Translations under genes and position numbers: made by a program
Shown here: positions 49,546-57,912 of the stretch, one piece after another
Numbering within the stretch: position 1 is the first letter of the stretch
Layout of the letters: every line of letters starts with the position of its first letter
Assembly: GCA_965246785.1 (NCBI GenBank)
Contig: CBDFFM010000011.1
Location: forward strand, 1-64,000
Direction of reading: 5' to 3'
From: UBA1952 sp965246785
Lineage (GTDB): Bacteria > Bacteroidota > Bacteroidia > Chitinophagales > Chitinophagaceae
DNA: 64,000 nucleotides
The notes under the pieces: model-generated
What the model was told of the DNA's origin: nothing
The model's database searches: none
The model's input: the letters and a program-made list of their open reading frames with translations, nothing else

Positions 49546-50745
49546 ATGTGGCAAGAACAGAAAATCGGAATCCTCGGCGGCGGCCAGCTCGGCGTCATGC
49601 TCATCCGCGCCGCCATTGACTATGGCCTGCACATCTCTGTGCTGGATGCCGACCCGGACGCGCCCTGCGCCCGCTACGCCTCCAACTTTCAGTGCGGCGA
49701 CCCAATGGATTACGATACGGTAATGACTTTCGGCAAGCGCCTCCACATTCTGACGATAGAAAAAGAAGCCGTCAACGTCAAAGCCCTGCGAGACTTGGAA
49801 GCGATGGGCATAAAGGTGCATCCGGGCGCAAATGTGGTGGGCCTCATTCAGGACAAATGGATTCAAAAGCAATTCCTGCAAAATTCCGGCCTGCCTGTGG
49901 TCAGCGGTGTTCCCGTTTTGAATCGTGAGGAATTGCTGCAGCATACCGCAAAGCTGCCCGCCGTACTCAAGCGCTGCACCGCAGGCTACGATGGTAAGGG
50001 CGTGATGATGCTGCACAGCGAAGCAGATATTGACGCGGCCTTTGACGCGCCCTGCGTGCTGGAAGAGCGAATAGCTATTAAGCAGGAATTGTCCGTGATT
50101 GTAAGCCGCAACGCATCGGGCGTTGTAGAGTGCTACGACCCCGTGATGATGATTTTCAACAAGGAAAAATTCATCCTTGACTTCCAGCTTTGCCCGGCCA
50201 ATATCCCGCCGCAGGTGGCCTTAGAAGCCTGTAATATCGCAATCCGCGTGGCGGAAGCGCTGGAGCTGGTGGGCATTCTTGCGGTGGAAATGTTTATCAC
50301 CGAAGAAGGAAAGCTTCTGGTCAATGAGCTGGCCCCGCGCCCGCACAACAGCGGCCACCATACTATAGAAGCCTGCGCCACCTCGCAGTATGAGCAGCAC
50401 CTGCGCGCCATCCTCGGCCTGCCGCTCGGCGATACGCGCCTCAAAACCTCATCCGTGATGATAAACATCATAGAGCCTGCCGCTACCCGCCGCGCCGGAC
50501 TGCGCGATGCAATGCGTACACTGCTCGGCCTTTCCGACGCGCACGTCCACTGGTACGGCAAAACCGGCGGCAAGGAAGGCCGCAAGATGGGCCACATCAC
50601 CATCACTGAAGACACGATTGACGCCGCCCTGAGCAAGGCCGTAATGGTGCGCCATATGCTGAAGCATGGCGAAGAAGCTACAGACAAGGTGAGTATGCTG
50701 AAGGAGTTTGAAGCAGCAACGGCAAAACCAGGCGAAACTGCCTGA
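49546..50745 (+). CDS. purK: 5-(carboxyamino)imidazole ribonucleotide synthase
   Basis: A 399-residue PurK, an ATP-grasp ligase that carboxylates AIR to N5-CAIR in purine synthesis. Landmarks: KIGILGGGQLGVMLIRAAID, the ATP-grasp region around GYDGKGVMMLHSEAD and VLEERIAIKQELSVIVSRNA, and VNELAPRPHNSGHHTIEACA near the active site. The frame is open further upstream, but the ATG at 49546 (MWQEQKIGILGGG) is the family start. It is followed after 52 bases by purE, its pathway partner. Confidence 0.95.
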   Translation: MWQEQKIGILGGGQLGVMLIRAAIDYGLHISVLDADPDAPCARYASNFQCGDPMDYDTVMTFGKRLHILTIEKEAVNVKALRDLEAMGIKVHPGANVVGLIQDKWIQKQFLQNSGLPVVSGVPVLNREELLQHTAKLPAVLKRCTAGYDGKGVMMLHSEADIDAAFDAPCVLEERIAIKQELSVIVSRNASGVVECYDPVMMIFNKEKFILDFQLCPANIPPQVALEACNIAIRVAEALELVGILAVEMFITEEGKLLVNELAPRPHNSGHHTIEACATSQYEQHLRAILGLPLGDTRLKTSSVMINIIEPAATRRAGLRDAMRTLLGLSDAHVHWYGKTGGKEGRKMGHITITEDTIDAALSKAVMVRHMLKHGEEATDKVSMLKEFEAATAKPGETA

Positions 50746-50797
50746 GAAATTCCAAATCTCAAATCCCAAGTAACAACTTCAAACCTCCAACTAAAAC

Positions 50798-51298
50798 ATG
50801 CAACTCCCCAAAGTCGCCATCATCATGGGCAGTGCCTCTGATGCGCCTATTATGAGCGAAGCCGTCCGTGTAATGGAGCGCTTCGGCGTGGAATATGAAT
50901 TCATGGTCGTCAGCGCGCACCGCAGCCCGAAGTGGATGTACGACTTCGCCGGCACGCTGGAAGAGCGCGGCATTGGCGTCGTCATTGCCGGGGCAGGCGG
51001 CGCAGCGCATTTGCCAGGCATGATGGCGGCACTCTCCACCGTGCCGGTAATAGGCGTACCCATCAAATCATCCAACTCCATTGACGGCTGGGATTCGCTG
51101 CTTTCTATCGTACAAATGCCTAAGGATGTGCCGGTGGCAACTGTGGCCGTAAACGGCGCGCACAACGCGGGCATTCTAGCTGTGCAGATGCTCGGCATCG
51201 CATCCGCTGAAATTCGCGACAAGCTCGCGCAGCTCAAAGCAGATAATCGCGAGAAGGTGGAGCGGCAGAATGATGAGCTGGCCGTGCAAAAGCTGTAA
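50798..51298 (+). CDS. purE: N5-carboxyaminoimidazole ribonucleotide mutase
   Basis: A 166-residue PurE (class I), which rearranges N5-CAIR to CAIR. Landmarks: VAIIMGSASDAPIMSEAV (phosphate and AIR binding), VVSAHRSPKWMYDFA with the catalytic His, and VVIAGAGGAAHLPGMMAAL. It works directly after PurK, whose gene precedes it, so the pair forms a short purine operon. Confidence 0.96.
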   Translation: MQLPKVAIIMGSASDAPIMSEAVRVMERFGVEYEFMVVSAHRSPKWMYDFAGTLEERGIGVVIAGAGGAAHLPGMMAALSTVPVIGVPIKSSNSIDGWDSLLSIVQMPKDVPVATVAVNGAHNAGILAVQMLGIASAEIRDKLAQLKADNREKVERQNDELAVQKL

Positions 51299-51389
51299 GC
51301 GAATTCTGAAGGAACGCCCGAACTAATAGCGAGGGAGTCCAATCCCTGGAAAGCTGGAAACCTTACTAACAATAAAAACCAACACAACC

Positions 51390-52886
51390 ATGCAGGCAGA
51401 AGCATCATTGGCGCTGGAACCACAAGCTGCCCCCGCGCACATCCGCAAGGCAATGCCCATCACCGTAGCCCACGGCGACGGCATCGGCCCCGAAATCATG
51501 AAAGCCACGCTCCGCATTCTGGAAGCGGCAGGCGCGGCGCTGGACATTGAGGAAATAGAAATCGGCGAGCAGGTTTACCTGAAAGGCAACAATGCCGGCA
51601 TTGCGCAGGAAGCATGGGATTCGCTGCGGCGCACACGCGTCTTCCTGAAAGCGCCCATCACCACTCCGCAGGGCGGCGGCTTCAAGAGCCTGAACGTAAC
51701 CACGCGCAAAGTGCTTGGCCTCTACGCCAATGTGCGCCCCTGTGTGAGCTATCATCCATTTGTGCAGACAAAGCACCCGGTAATGGATGTGGTAATAGTG
51801 CGTGAGAATGAAGAGGATTTGTACGCCGGAGTGGAACATCAGCAAACAGACGAAGTAGTGCAATGCCTGAAGCTCATCTCCCGCCCCGGCACAGAGAAAA
51901 TTGTGCGCTATGCCTTTGAATACGCCCGCGCCTATGGCCGCAAGAAAGTGACCTGCTTCACGAAGGACAACATCATGAAGATGACCGACGGCCTCTTCCA
52001 CAGAATCTTTGACGAGGTGGGCCAAGAATACCCGGAGATTGAGAAAGAACACTACATCGTTGACATCGGCGCGGCGCGGCTGGCCGACACGCCGGAAATT
52101 TTTGACGTGATTGTAATGCCCAACCTCTACGGCGATATTCTCTCCGATGTGGCGGCGCAAATCACCGGCTCAGTCGGGCTGGCGGGATCAGCCAATATCG
52201 GCGAAGGCTTCGCGATGTTTGAGGCCATTCATGGTTCCGCACCGCTTATTGCCGGGCAGAACAAGGCCAATCCTTCCGGCCTGCTGCTGGGCGCTGTGCA
52301 GATGCTGGTGCATATTGGTCAGGGCGATGTCGCGGAGCGCATTCAGAACGCCTGGCTGACGACGCTGGAAGACGGTGTTCATACAAGCGATATTTATGAT
52401 GAAAGCGTCTCCAAAGCGCGCGTCGGCACGCAGGAATTTGCCGATGCGGTGATTGCCCGCCTCGGCGAAGCGCCGGCAGCGCTGAAGCCGGTAAGCTATG
52501 CGCACAGCGCCGATGCTTTCAACATAAGGCTGAAGGAGCGCAAGCCGATGGCGAAGGTGCTGGTGGGCGTGGATGTATTTCTGCATCATGCCGACCGCGA
52601 CCCGAACGCATTAGCCGCGCTTGTAAAAGACGTAAGCAGCGCCGGCATGAAGCTGAGCATGATTACCAACCGCGGCACCAAAGTCTGGCCTGACGGCGCG
52701 CCCGAAACCTTCTGCACTGACCACTGGCGGCTGCGCTTTAAAAGCGACGAAGTAATGCCCCATTCTTACCAGGCCGTAGTGGATTTGCTGCAACGCATTC
52801 ATCACCGCCGGCTGGACATTATCAAGACGGAAAATCTCTATTATCTGGACGGCAAGCCGGGCTTTACCGCCGCGCAGGGACAGTAG
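51390..52886 (+). CDS. icd: NADP-dependent isocitrate dehydrogenase
   Basis: A 498-residue isocitrate dehydrogenase of the form with a C-terminal extension found in Thermus, Rickettsia and Bacteroidota. Landmarks: ITVAHGDGIGPEIMKATLRI, KAPITTPQGGGFKSLNVTTR (substrate Ser/Arg), VIVRENEEDLYAGVEHQQT, the catalytic YxVD region around EHYIVDIGAARL, and the metal-binding MPNLYGDILSDVAAQITGSV. The extra C-terminal domain begins at about residue 385. It makes 2-oxoglutarate for the TCA cycle. The first 20 residues may be non-native; Met at MPITVAHGDG is an alternative start. Confidence 0.93.
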   Translation: MQAEASLALEPQAAPAHIRKAMPITVAHGDGIGPEIMKATLRILEAAGAALDIEEIEIGEQVYLKGNNAGIAQEAWDSLRRTRVFLKAPITTPQGGGFKSLNVTTRKVLGLYANVRPCVSYHPFVQTKHPVMDVVIVRENEEDLYAGVEHQQTDEVVQCLKLISRPGTEKIVRYAFEYARAYGRKKVTCFTKDNIMKMTDGLFHRIFDEVGQEYPEIEKEHYIVDIGAARLADTPEIFDVIVMPNLYGDILSDVAAQITGSVGLAGSANIGEGFAMFEAIHGSAPLIAGQNKANPSGLLLGAVQMLVHIGQGDVAERIQNAWLTTLEDGVHTSDIYDESVSKARVGTQEFADAVIARLGEAPAALKPVSYAHSADAFNIRLKERKPMAKVLVGVDVFLHHADRDPNALAALVKDVSSAGMKLSMITNRGTKVWPDGAPETFCTDHWRLRFKSDEVMPHSYQAVVDLLQRIHHRRLDIIKTENLYYLDGKPGFTAAQGQ

Positions 52887-52940
52887 AGTAGCGATTAAGC
52901 GTTGTAAAAATTTTCTGCGGGCACAAACAAAACACTATCC

Positions 52941-53204
52941 ATGAATCTGAACCTGCTTAAAGGCCGCTACACTGCCGCCGAAGCGAAGCAACTCGTCACT
53001 GCGCTCATTCGCGTGAAAACGGATTTTCACCAGCAGAAAATCCGGGATGAGCATGAGCACGAGGAAGACATCAAACACTCCGAGCGCCGAATTAAGGAGC
53101 TGGAAGCAGAACTGCGTGCTGCGCTCCAAGCGATTGGCACTGGAGACCGCGTGGACCTACACGCCAGCATTGCGCTGAAAGAGCTTGTGCCACTACCCGC
53201 TTAA
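52941..53204 (+). CDS. Small coiled-coil protein
   Basis: An 87-residue protein with no named family. It starts MNLNLLKGRYTAAEAKQLVT and carries a heptad-patterned, charged middle (HEHEEDIKHSERRIKELEAE, about residues 38-57), probably a coiled-coil dimer. No membrane or secretion signal. It is followed by a clear terminator. Coding seems real because the composition and codon use match the neighbours. Confidence 0.72.
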   Translation: MNLNLLKGRYTAAEAKQLVTALIRVKTDFHQQKIRDEHEHEEDIKHSERRIKELEAELRAALQAIGTGDRVDLHASIALKELVPLPA

Positions 53205-53220
53205 GAGGACTGAGGAATAC

Positions 53221-53248
53221 AAAAGACCGGCCATGCAGCCGGTCTTTT
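53221..53248. terminator. Terminator between convergent genes
   Basis: AAAAGACCGGC pairs with GCCGGTCTTTT around CATGCA. With A and T tails on both sides it can serve the small coiled-coil gene and the E2 gene (which ends at 53275). Confidence 0.85.
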
Positions 53249-53274
53249 CGTGAATCAGTATGTTCGCCACCCGC

Positions 53275-54672
53275 TTAAACAGCGCGATTCCCATCAAACG
53301 CCTCCAGCTCATTCGCCACAGCAGTAAGGAAAGATGCCCCCAGCGAACCGTCCACAATCCGGTGGTCATAAGACAGCGAGAGGTACATCATCTGGCGGAT
53401 GGCAATCACGTCGCCATCAGCGGTTTCCATTACCATCGGGCGCTTCTTAATAGCGCCTACGGCGAGGATGGCTACCTGCGGTTGGTTGATAATCGGCGTA
53501 CCCATTAAAGAGCCGAAGGTGCCTACGTTCGTCATCGTGAACGTGCCGCCCTGCGTATCATCTGCCTTCAGCTTGCCATTACGGGCAGCGTTGGCGAGGG
53601 CATTTACATCCTTTGTCAGGCCGAGGAGGTTTTTCGTATCCGTGTTCTTCAGCACCGGCACAATCAGGTTGCCGCTCGGCAACGCCGTAGCCATGCCTAT
53701 GTTGATGTCCTTCTTTACAATGATGGTGCTGCCATCCACGCTGGCGTTAATCATCGGGTAGCGCTTGATGCACGCCACAATGGCCTCAATGAAAATGGGT
53801 GTGAACGTAATCTTCTCGCCGTACTTTTTTTCAAAAGCGCCTTTGTTCTTATCGCGCCAGCGCACCAGATTCGTCACATCGCATTCGGTGAACGACGTTA
53901 CGTGCGGCGAGGTAGCCTTGGAGCGCACCATGTGGTCGGCAATGAGCTTGCGCATCCTGTCCATCTCAATGATTTCCACGTTGCCTTGCGGTACGTTAGC
54001 GGGTGGAGGTTGGAGGGTGGAGGTTGGGGATCCTTGCGTCTGTGCCGGTGCCGTTGCAGGTTGTATGGGAGTCTGCGCTTGGCTTTGCGGCTGAGCACTT
54101 CCAACATCCGACTTCCCACTTCCAACCACGCCTCGGTTCGCTACGTAGTTCAGAATGTCTTTCTTCGTCACACGGCCTTCACCGCCGGTGCTGGGGATGC
54201 GCTCCAGCTCCGCCATGCCGATGCCTTCCTTGCCGGCAATGTTCAGCACGAGCGGCGAGTAGAATTTATTGCCGCCGGAGGCGCCTGCGCTGAGCGTAGC
54301 CGAAGCGTTGGACGATTGTTGGACAGTTGTTGGAGCTTGTTGCACAGTTGTGCTTGCCGGCTGTGCAGGAGCGGCGGATGCAACGGCTGCCGGCGCGCTT
54401 ACTTCCGGCGCGGGCACTGATGTGCCTGTTCCCACCGTGTCAATCCGCGCAATCACGGTTCCAACCGGCACCACATCATTCTCTTTGAACAGGATTTCGG
54501 TAATGGTGCCGGCGGCGGTGGATGGCACCTCGCTGTCCACCTTGTCGGTAGCTATTTCCAGCAACGTCTCATCCATCTTCACGGAGTCGCCGGGCTTCTT
54601 GTGCCATTTGAGCACCGTTGCTTCCATGATGCTCTCGCCCATCTTGGGCATTACCAAATCAACTGTTGCCAT
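53275..54672 (-). CDS. 2-oxo acid dehydrogenase E2 (branched-chain/pyruvate type)
   Basis: A 465-residue dihydrolipoamide acyltransferase. One lipoyl domain with Lys44 in IATDKVDSEVPS, a long Ala/Pro/Thr/Gln linker, a subunit-binding domain (YSPLVLNIAGKEGIGMAELE then GEGRVTKKDILNYV), and the catalytic domain ending in YDHRIVDGSLGASFLTAVAN. ATG at 54672 (MATVDLVMPKMGES) is the family start; the open frame upstream holds only repeated CCGAAAT units. The linker contains a GCTGAGCGTAGCCGAAGC copy. It acts on pyruvate or branched-chain keto acids, in contrast to odhB at 21362. Confidence 0.92.
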   Translation of the reverse strand: MATVDLVMPKMGESIMEATVLKWHKKPGDSVKMDETLLEIATDKVDSEVPSTAAGTITEILFKENDVVPVGTVIARIDTVGTGTSVPAPEVSAPAAVASAAPAQPASTTVQQAPTTVQQSSNASATLSAGASGGNKFYSPLVLNIAGKEGIGMAELERIPSTGGEGRVTKKDILNYVANRGVVGSGKSDVGSAQPQSQAQTPIQPATAPAQTQGSPTSTLQPPPANVPQGNVEIIEMDRMRKLIADHMVRSKATSPHVTSFTECDVTNLVRWRDKNKGAFEKKYGEKITFTPIFIEAIVACIKRYPMINASVDGSTIIVKKDINIGMATALPSGNLIVPVLKNTDTKNLLGLTKDVNALANAARNGKLKADDTQGGTFTMTNVGTFGSLMGTPIINQPQVAILAVGAIKKRPMVMETADGDVIAIRQMMYLSLSYDHRIVDGSLGASFLTAVANELEAFDGNRAV

Positions 54673-54676
54673 GTGA

Positions 54677-54707
54677 ATTTCGGATTTCGGATTTCGGATT
54701 TCGGATT
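54677..54707 (-). repeat. Heptamer repeat ATTTCGG x4 in the E2 leader
   Basis: Four head-to-tail copies of ATTTCGG (CCGAAAT on the coding strand) end 4 bases before the E2 start codon. The same heptamer occurs in doublet form at 14876-14900 and singly near 6722. Changes in copy number would alter the translation-initiation region. Confidence 0.8.
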
Positions 54708-54790
54708 GATAGGCCGGAAAGTGAAAAAGCCGGGTGGAAGACGAATTGTTTCTGCGGACAAAAATAGGGATATGGGCGGGGAAGGCTGCC

Positions 54791-54833
54791 AAATGAAAAG
54801 AGGCGGCCCGCCTGTATGCGAAACCGCCTCTTT
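54791..54833 (-). terminator. Terminator of the T9SS cargo gene
   Basis: On the minus strand AAAGAGGCGG pairs with CCGCCTCTTT and is followed by TTCATTT. It begins 24 bases after the stop of the gene ending at 54858. Confidence 0.85.
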
Positions 54834-54857
54834 CAGGTCTGGCTACTAACGCCGCAG

Positions 54858-55769
54858 CTACTCTATCAATAGCCTTCTGGTAATGACGCCCTCGCCGGCT
54901 GCCACCTTCACGAAGTACATGCCTTTGGCTGCGCCGCTCAAATCCACTTTGAAGAAGGACGTTCCCGCGCAAAAGTAAGTCTTGGCATAGACCTCCCTGC
55001 CTGCCGCGTCTGTTACGGTGATAGTTGCCTCCTTTACCGATTGCCTCGCCTCAAAGGATATGTTGAAGCGGCCGCCGGATGCGGGATTGGGGAAGAGGCC
55101 CAAAGTGGTAATGCCGCTCTCGGATTCTATGCCTGTCGTTGTTATGTCTATGCCCAACTCCATTGTGTAACCATCAGCATAGGCTGTTCGGAGAGAGTCG
55201 CGACCACCTTTAAGAGCACGATATAATGGTGGTGTAAACGGGCCGTCTACTGAAATGAACAAAGTATTAATAGAGGAGACTGGGTTTCCAAATGCTATCT
55301 CAAACGCAAAGTTCTGAGCTTTGGAAAAATTGAAATTTCCTTCTGAAAGCGGAATCTTTATCCAATCTCCTTCATGGAGTGTGTCGGGCCCGAGCGAAAA
55401 AACAGCCTTATTGACCACATAGCTATTCATCTTTACAAAGGTGTCGTACTTGTTGGCAGCCGTGATAGTGGGATAGCTTCGAAGCTCGGTAGACGCCATT
55501 CCTACACGCAGATTATTCACTATTGTATTAGGAAGCACAACTGTTGAAGGGCTTCTAAGATAAATTGCCGTGACAGTTCCTGAAGGCATGCCAAGGAAAT
55601 CTGTCGGGTAATAGATGTACTGATACTTTGCGTATGACCCGCAGGTTTGCGAAGCAAAGGGCATACCGGCAACATGGGTACTGGCAATAAACTTGGGCAA
55701 CACCTTTTGGCTATAAGCAGATACACAATAAAGCATGGCGCATAGTGCGCACAGAAATGCACGTAGCAT
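54858..55769 (-). CDS. T9SS-exported protein of unknown function
   Basis: A 303-residue protein with a signal peptide (FLCALCAMLYCVSAYS, cleavage near AYSQ) and a T9SS type A C-terminal sorting domain (from TTLGLFPNPASGGRFNISFE to VITRRLLIE). The body is beta-rich (QYIYYPTDFLGMPSGTVTAI, AQNFAFEIAFGNPVSSINTL) and has no enzymatic motif. It begins 31 bases after the stop of the phase-variable cargo gene, so the two are probably one transcript. Confidence 0.85.
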   Translation of the reverse strand: MLRAFLCALCAMLYCVSAYSQKVLPKFIASTHVAGMPFASQTCGSYAKYQYIYYPTDFLGMPSGTVTAIYLRSPSTVVLPNTIVNNLRVGMASTELRSYPTITAANKYDTFVKMNSYVVNKAVFSLGPDTLHEGDWIKIPLSEGNFNFSKAQNFAFEIAFGNPVSSINTLFISVDGPFTPPLYRALKGGRDSLRTAYADGYTMELGIDITTTGIESESGITTLGLFPNPASGGRFNISFEARQSVKEATITVTDAAGREVYAKTYFCAGTSFFKVDLSGAAKGMYFVKVAAGEGVITRRLLIE

Positions 55770-55800
55770 AATAAAATCTTATTTGCTTAAAGGAGTAGTC

Positions 55801-57709
55801 TTACTCCTTGGTGAACTTATAAGATTCCGTTATGCCGTTCTTATCCCTTATCTGTATCAGGTAGAGGCCAGAGGACAGTCCGCTTACATCAATGCTTGTC
55901 TTGCTGCCCAGCATCCCGTTTAATAGGCGCTTGCCGGTTACGTCACTGATTTGATACAAGCTTCCTTCTGCCCTGCCGTCTATATGCAGTTCCCGAAAGG
56001 CGGGATTCGGGTAGATGCCGGATGCCTTAACCGTAGCAGCGGTGCCCACGCCGGTAGTCTGTCCGGGCCGAAAGGACATTACATTCAGATGGCTGTGCTT
56101 ATAGACAATGTCGGTGCCGTTATACCACACCGAGAAAATATCCTGTCCGCTGTTGGAGCAGTTGGAAAGTGCAAGGCTCTGGTCGGCGTCAGAAGGATAG
56201 TTGCAGGGGTTGCCTGAATTATTAATTTCGTAGTGGTCAGTAGGCGCAACCAAAGCGCCCGTAATCGCATCTACCGCGCGGGCATAGCGCGTAGTCGTCT
56301 GCCAGGGGAAGTAGCCGACCGTGTATTGATTATTACCGATGTTGCTATTCATGCCAGCTTTAGTGCCTGCCGCAACACAGGCCGATTTTATGTCGTAGGT
56401 GCTGTCAAAGAGGTCATACGAAATAGGCGTCTGTGAGCTGCCCATCGGTGAAGCGTAGGAAAAGGAAGGAGCTACCGGAATGGTAAAGTTGTTGTAGCCT
56501 GCCACATGCCAGCTATTAGGGGCCGGGATGGGCTGAGTCGGATAGATAACGCCTAAGATGTCCGGATTGACGCGCACAAAGTGCACATTGGCCGCGACTT
56601 CCCATTTAGCCGTCGCAGGTGAGGCAGAAGGGTCGTACTGGCTCATAGCCTCTATGCGGGGCATGAAAAGGGCTACGCTGTCTTCTAACAATATGTTCTG
56701 AGTAATACCGGTTGTGGTAGCCGGGCCGCCACCAACCGGCGTATATTCTGCAACGCGCAATTGCAACCGGTTGACGGTCGTCGGCAGCACGGCATAGGCA
56801 TTCTCATTGCTGAAAGTGATGTACATGCGCTGCTGATAGCTCGTAGTGCCTGATGCATGCTCGGTGAGTACAGCTATGTTCGGCGAAGTGCAGTTGTTAA
56901 TCGTCGTAGGAACGGGACTTGGCGCAGTGCCAGCCGATACTAAATCGCCCCATGAGACATATAGTCTTGCAGACAGCGTATCGTTTGTCCAGCATATGCC
57001 ATACTTATGCATGGTAGGCAGGCCGCTATATGGGTCAAGGCTGTTAGCATCGCTCCACATATCTAAGTGCGGGCTGCTGCCGCATGGCCCTGCGGTGGTA
57101 CTTAATGGCTGAGGGTATCCTGAGACGAGACTTGCGCCAAAGCCAGCTGCGCCTACATTGTTCAGTTGGTAGATGGCTATGCGCGGCTTGCGCGCAGCAT
57201 AAAGCGGCAAGCCATTCTGGCCGGCATAATATCCCATAGTATCGTACACCACAACGGCATAGTAGGTAACCGTTGTGCCACTGACTACTTCGCCAAGCGC
57301 TACATCCGGATTACAAGCGCTGTCTTCAAGCTGTATGGTAGCCGTTTGTCCAAGGTTATCTTCCACATACAGATAGCCCGCTGTCGGCTGGCTGCCTGCG
57401 GCAAGCCCCCAGAAGCGGCGGCTGTACACGATTGCCTTCAGATAGCCGTCCACGGACTGTCCTGTACCGGGGTCAACATTGTGGTATTCCAGCATGTCGC
57501 CATTGATGACCACGCCGTCGTTGTAGGTAGCGCCGAAAGCGCCGATCGAGTGTTCTACGCCTGAAGCAGGAATGATGACCGGCGATTGGGCTGCGGCCTG
57601 CTTATGCCAAAGCATGGCCAGCACGATTAAGAGGCCGGATAATGCGGGGCAAAGGCAATGCCCCCCCCCGCGTACCGCGAGGTTGCGATTGGTGTTTTTG
57701 TTTGTTCAT
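55801..57709 (-). CDS. T9SS-exported protein with a poly-C tract in the signal-peptide region (off frame)
   Basis: The main frame (to residue 607) runs from about 57669 down to 55801 and ends in a T9SS type A sorting domain (ASGIYPNPAFRELHIDGRAE to NGITESYKFTKE). The hydrophobic part of its signal peptide (ALSGLLIVLAMLWHKQAAAQ) is in this frame, but the only good start, ATG at 57709 (MNKQKHQSQPRGTR), is one base off. The shift comes from the run of nine C at 57661-57669. With eight C the two join into one 635-residue protein. No domain is recognised in the body. A -7-like box (one mismatch) lies at 57733-57740. Confidence 0.85.
57661..57669 (-). repeat. Homopolymer run of nine C (G on the coding strand)
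   Basis: Nine consecutive C on the plus strand, within the first 20 codons of a secreted-protein gene. Eight (or eleven) bases would put the ATG at 57709 in frame with the signal peptide; nine do not. This fits a slipped-strand phase-variation switch, or a sequencing miscall. Confidence 0.85.
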
Positions 57710-57850
57710 GACCTTGTTGGTTTTAGTTGCCGCTAAAGTAATCGCCATATTAATCGCCTGTATGTGCGTTCTGAAAATCGCGTAGAAATACTTATTTCAT
57801 TATTTCTAATGAGGACGCTGGCGTGTAACTGCTATAGCGAGCCGGAATGC

Positions 57851-57881
57851 AAAAACAAAACAGCCATCCATCGGACGGCTG
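57851..57881 (-). terminator. Terminator of the OmpA/TSP3 gene
   Basis: On the minus strand CAGCCGTCCG pairs with CGGATGGCTG-like bases (one bulge) and is followed by TTTTGTTTTT. It lies 32 bases after the stop at 57913. Confidence 0.8.
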
Positions 57882-57912
57882 CTCTGTACTTTCGGATGAT
57901 TCCACGCTGGCT

